Source: UBA10161 sp964581105 (GTDB lineage Archaea; Micrarchaeota; Micrarchaeia; Anstonellales; Anstonellaceae). From it: 6,939 nucleotides of DNA. The notes below the pieces were generated by a model. It did no database searches and was not told the origin of the DNA. It was given only the letters and a program-made list of their open reading frames with translations. The DNA is taken from contig CAZOMB010000032.1 of assembly GCA_964581105.1 (NCBI GenBank), forward strand, positions 1-6,939, read 5' to 3'. Position numbers and translations under genes: made by a program. Position 1 is the stretch's first letter. Every line of letters starts with the position of its first letter. Shown one piece after another: positions 5,633 through 6,939 of the stretch.

Positions 5633-6939
5633 TTGTTTCTGAAGCAAACAAACCCCCACTATAAGCTCTTTCTCTTCTTGGCAGCATTTCTGGCATTATC
5701 TGGAATAGCGTCAGCTGACACAAACCTCTCAGCATGTGCCAACCTCTCAACAGCAAACGAAAACTACACTCTGAACACATCAGTATCAATAAACGGCTCA
5801 ACCTGCTTTAACATCTCAGCAGAGAATGTAACCATTAACTGCGCAGGATATTCAATAACTGGGAACAACACATCAAATACATATGGAATTTACTCAAACC
5901 AGAACAACACAACTATCCAAAACTGCGTTGTATCTGACTTTGACATCTCAATAGACTTCGACAGTGCGATAAATGGGACTGTTAGCAATACCACTGCAAG
6001 CAGCGCTATCCACAATGGAAGGGGCATCTGTCTTGAAAGCGGTTCGAACTCAAATACGGTCTTTAACTCTACTGTAACTGCGGGCAGCGGAATAGGTATT
6101 TTGATATATGGTCAAAACAACAATATCAACCAACTTGTGGCTTCAGGTGGTTATGAGGCCATCTACATTTCCGCAAACAATAATACAGTAGCCAACAGCA
6201 CTGCAACTGGTCTCGGTGGAATAGGAATAATACTGGCTTCGAGCTACAACAACATTCACAATGTCACAGCAACTTCGAACAGTGACAAGGGGCTCCAGAT
6301 TTCATCCTACACTTCCAACACCATCACCAACTCGACATTAATCTCCACCTCAAGCTATGCTTTGTACCTATACCGAAGCAGCTCCAGCATGATAGCCAAT
6401 TGCACTATCAGGTCTAACAACACCGCTATTTATATTGATCTAGATCCTTCTGTTGGAATAGGCTCAACCAGGAACACAATCTACAATAATACGCTCATAT
6501 CTGGAAGTGGTGCGTCCAACATGCTTTATGTATCTGCCAATTCCACGAATAACACATTTTACTGGAACAACTTTTCTGCCACAACCGGCATTTATGTGAA
6601 TGACACAAACGGCTCAAACTATTACAACACCACCCTAAATTCAAGTGGAGCAGGAAACATTTGGGCAAATGTTATCAACCAAAGCGTGCAAGTGCTTGGA
6701 AATCTCACCTCTCCTTTCACTAGCCTTAACTATGGTTCTGCTGGTTCTGGCTACCCATACAACAACTCAACTTCAGATGGCAAGCTCATTGGCAATGTTG
6801 TTGACAATGGCCCTTTAACCCCGCAGGTTATTGCCAGCTGCACAGATCTCTCCTCTTCTGGGCAGACATATGTAGTGACATCAAACCTTGCAGTAAACGG
6901 CTCAACCTGCTTTAATGTCACAGCAGAAAACATAACTAT
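5633..6939 (+). CDS. Secreted right-handed beta-helix surface protein (NosD-like), 3' end outside window
   Basis: The frame is open for 435 codons from a TTG start to the window end, with no stop. A signal peptide fills residues 1-28 (positive Lys residues, hydrophobic 12-22, ASA cleavage before D29). Next comes a Cys module with C35, C58 and C70, containing the motif NGSTCFNISAENVT. Residues about 75-335 are parallel beta-helix turns, recurring as NNTxxNxxxxxxxxGIxIxxSxxN, as in NosD/PbH1 proteins. A closing segment of Gly, Tyr, Asn and Pro-rich sequence follows (about 345-400, including GSGYPYNNSTSDGK and PLTP). At residue 403 the Cys module begins again, exactly 368 residues after the first, so the complete protein is modular with at least two units. 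More than thirty N-x-S/T sequons suggest heavy N-glycosylation. It probably coats or decorates the cell surface, perhaps binding polysaccharide. It is divergent from the transporter operon. No catalytic motif was recognised. Confidence 0.85.
   Translation, partial: MFLKQTNPHYKLFLFLAAFLALSGIASADTNLSACANLSTANENYTLNTSVSINGSTCFNISAENVTINCAGYSITGNNTSNTYGIYSNQNNTTIQNCVVSDFDISIDFDSAINGTVSNTTASSAIHNGRGICLESGSNSNTVFNSTVTAGSGIGILIYGQNNNINQLVASGGYEAIYISANNNTVANSTATGLGGIGIILASSYNNIHNVTATSNSDKGLQISSYTSNTITNSTLISTSSYALYLYRSSSSMIANCTIRSNNTAIYIDLDPSVGIGSTRNTIYNNTLISGSGASNMLYVSANSTNNTFYWNNFSATTGIYVNDTNGSNYYNTTLNSSGAGNIWANVINQSVQVLGNLTSPFTSLNYGSAGSGYPYNNSTSDGKLIGNVVDNGPLTPQVIASCTDLSSSGQTYVVTSNLAVNGSTCFNVTAENIT
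5790..5811 (+). repeat. 22-bp direct repeat marking the Cys module, copy 1
   Basis: The 22 bases here are identical to 6894-6915, 1104 bases (368 codons) away and in the same frame. They encode NGSTCF and flanks. The surrounding protein aligns without gaps over more than 30 residues while the DNA differs at many positions, so this is an old module duplication with one conserved core. Confidence 0.8.
6894..6915 (+). repeat. 22-bp direct repeat marking the Cys module, copy 2
   Basis: This is an exact copy of 5790-5811, in frame and inside the second Cys module, which the window end cuts off. It shows that the gene continues with another unit. Confidence 0.8.

Noticed and set aside
5616..5801. 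61-codon minus-strand ORF in the start of the beta-helix gene
   Set aside because: It is opposite a clear signal peptide and promoter, with no ribosome site, and is best explained as a shadow frame.

Overview
The window looks archaeal. Start codons are preceded by GAGGTG-type Shine-Dalgarno sequences, AT-rich TATA boxes stand upstream of both outward-facing transcription units, and the gene families (GbsR-like regulator, COG1361-type Ig-like surface protein, Asn/Ser/Thr-rich right-handed beta-helix protein with an archaeal-style Cys module) are typical of archaea. The style of the beta-helix protein and the compact gene spacing suggest a DPANN-type lineage (for example Woesearchaeota, Diapherotrites or Micrarchaeota). 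That placement is from memory of family style, not from any search.

Layout. Positions 1-293 carry no convincing gene. They hold a striking nested inverted-repeat region (2-259) with a 19-nt direct repeat; read on the minus strand, three of its hairpins have UNCG-class tetraloops. Positions 294-5433 are one tightly packed minus-strand operon, transcribed from right to left: a GbsR/MarR-like winged-helix regulator, a LolD/MacB-type ABC ATPase, a signal-peptide-bearing Ig-like surface protein with a C-terminal membrane anchor, and two tandem, clearly paralogous MacB/LolC-type four-helix permeases. Junctions are -4 or +5, +4, +36 and +1 bases, so transcription and translation are probably coupled. 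Positions 5434-5632 form a divergent promoter region with a TATA box on each strand and a perfect palindrome beside the operon's TATA box. From 5633 to the window end runs the 5' part of a plus-strand gene for a secreted, sequon-rich right-handed beta-helix protein. It starts at TTG and is cut off just as a second copy of its N-terminal Cys module begins.

How the genes may work together. The ATPase and the two non-identical permeases have the parts list of a LolCDE/MacB-type mechanotransmission ABC machine. The anchored Ig-like protein could be its extracellular partner, and the regulator probably controls the operon and perhaps the divergent surface-protein gene. The substrate cannot be read from the sequence. 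Several start codons are best placed downstream of the longest open frame; the reasons are given per gene.
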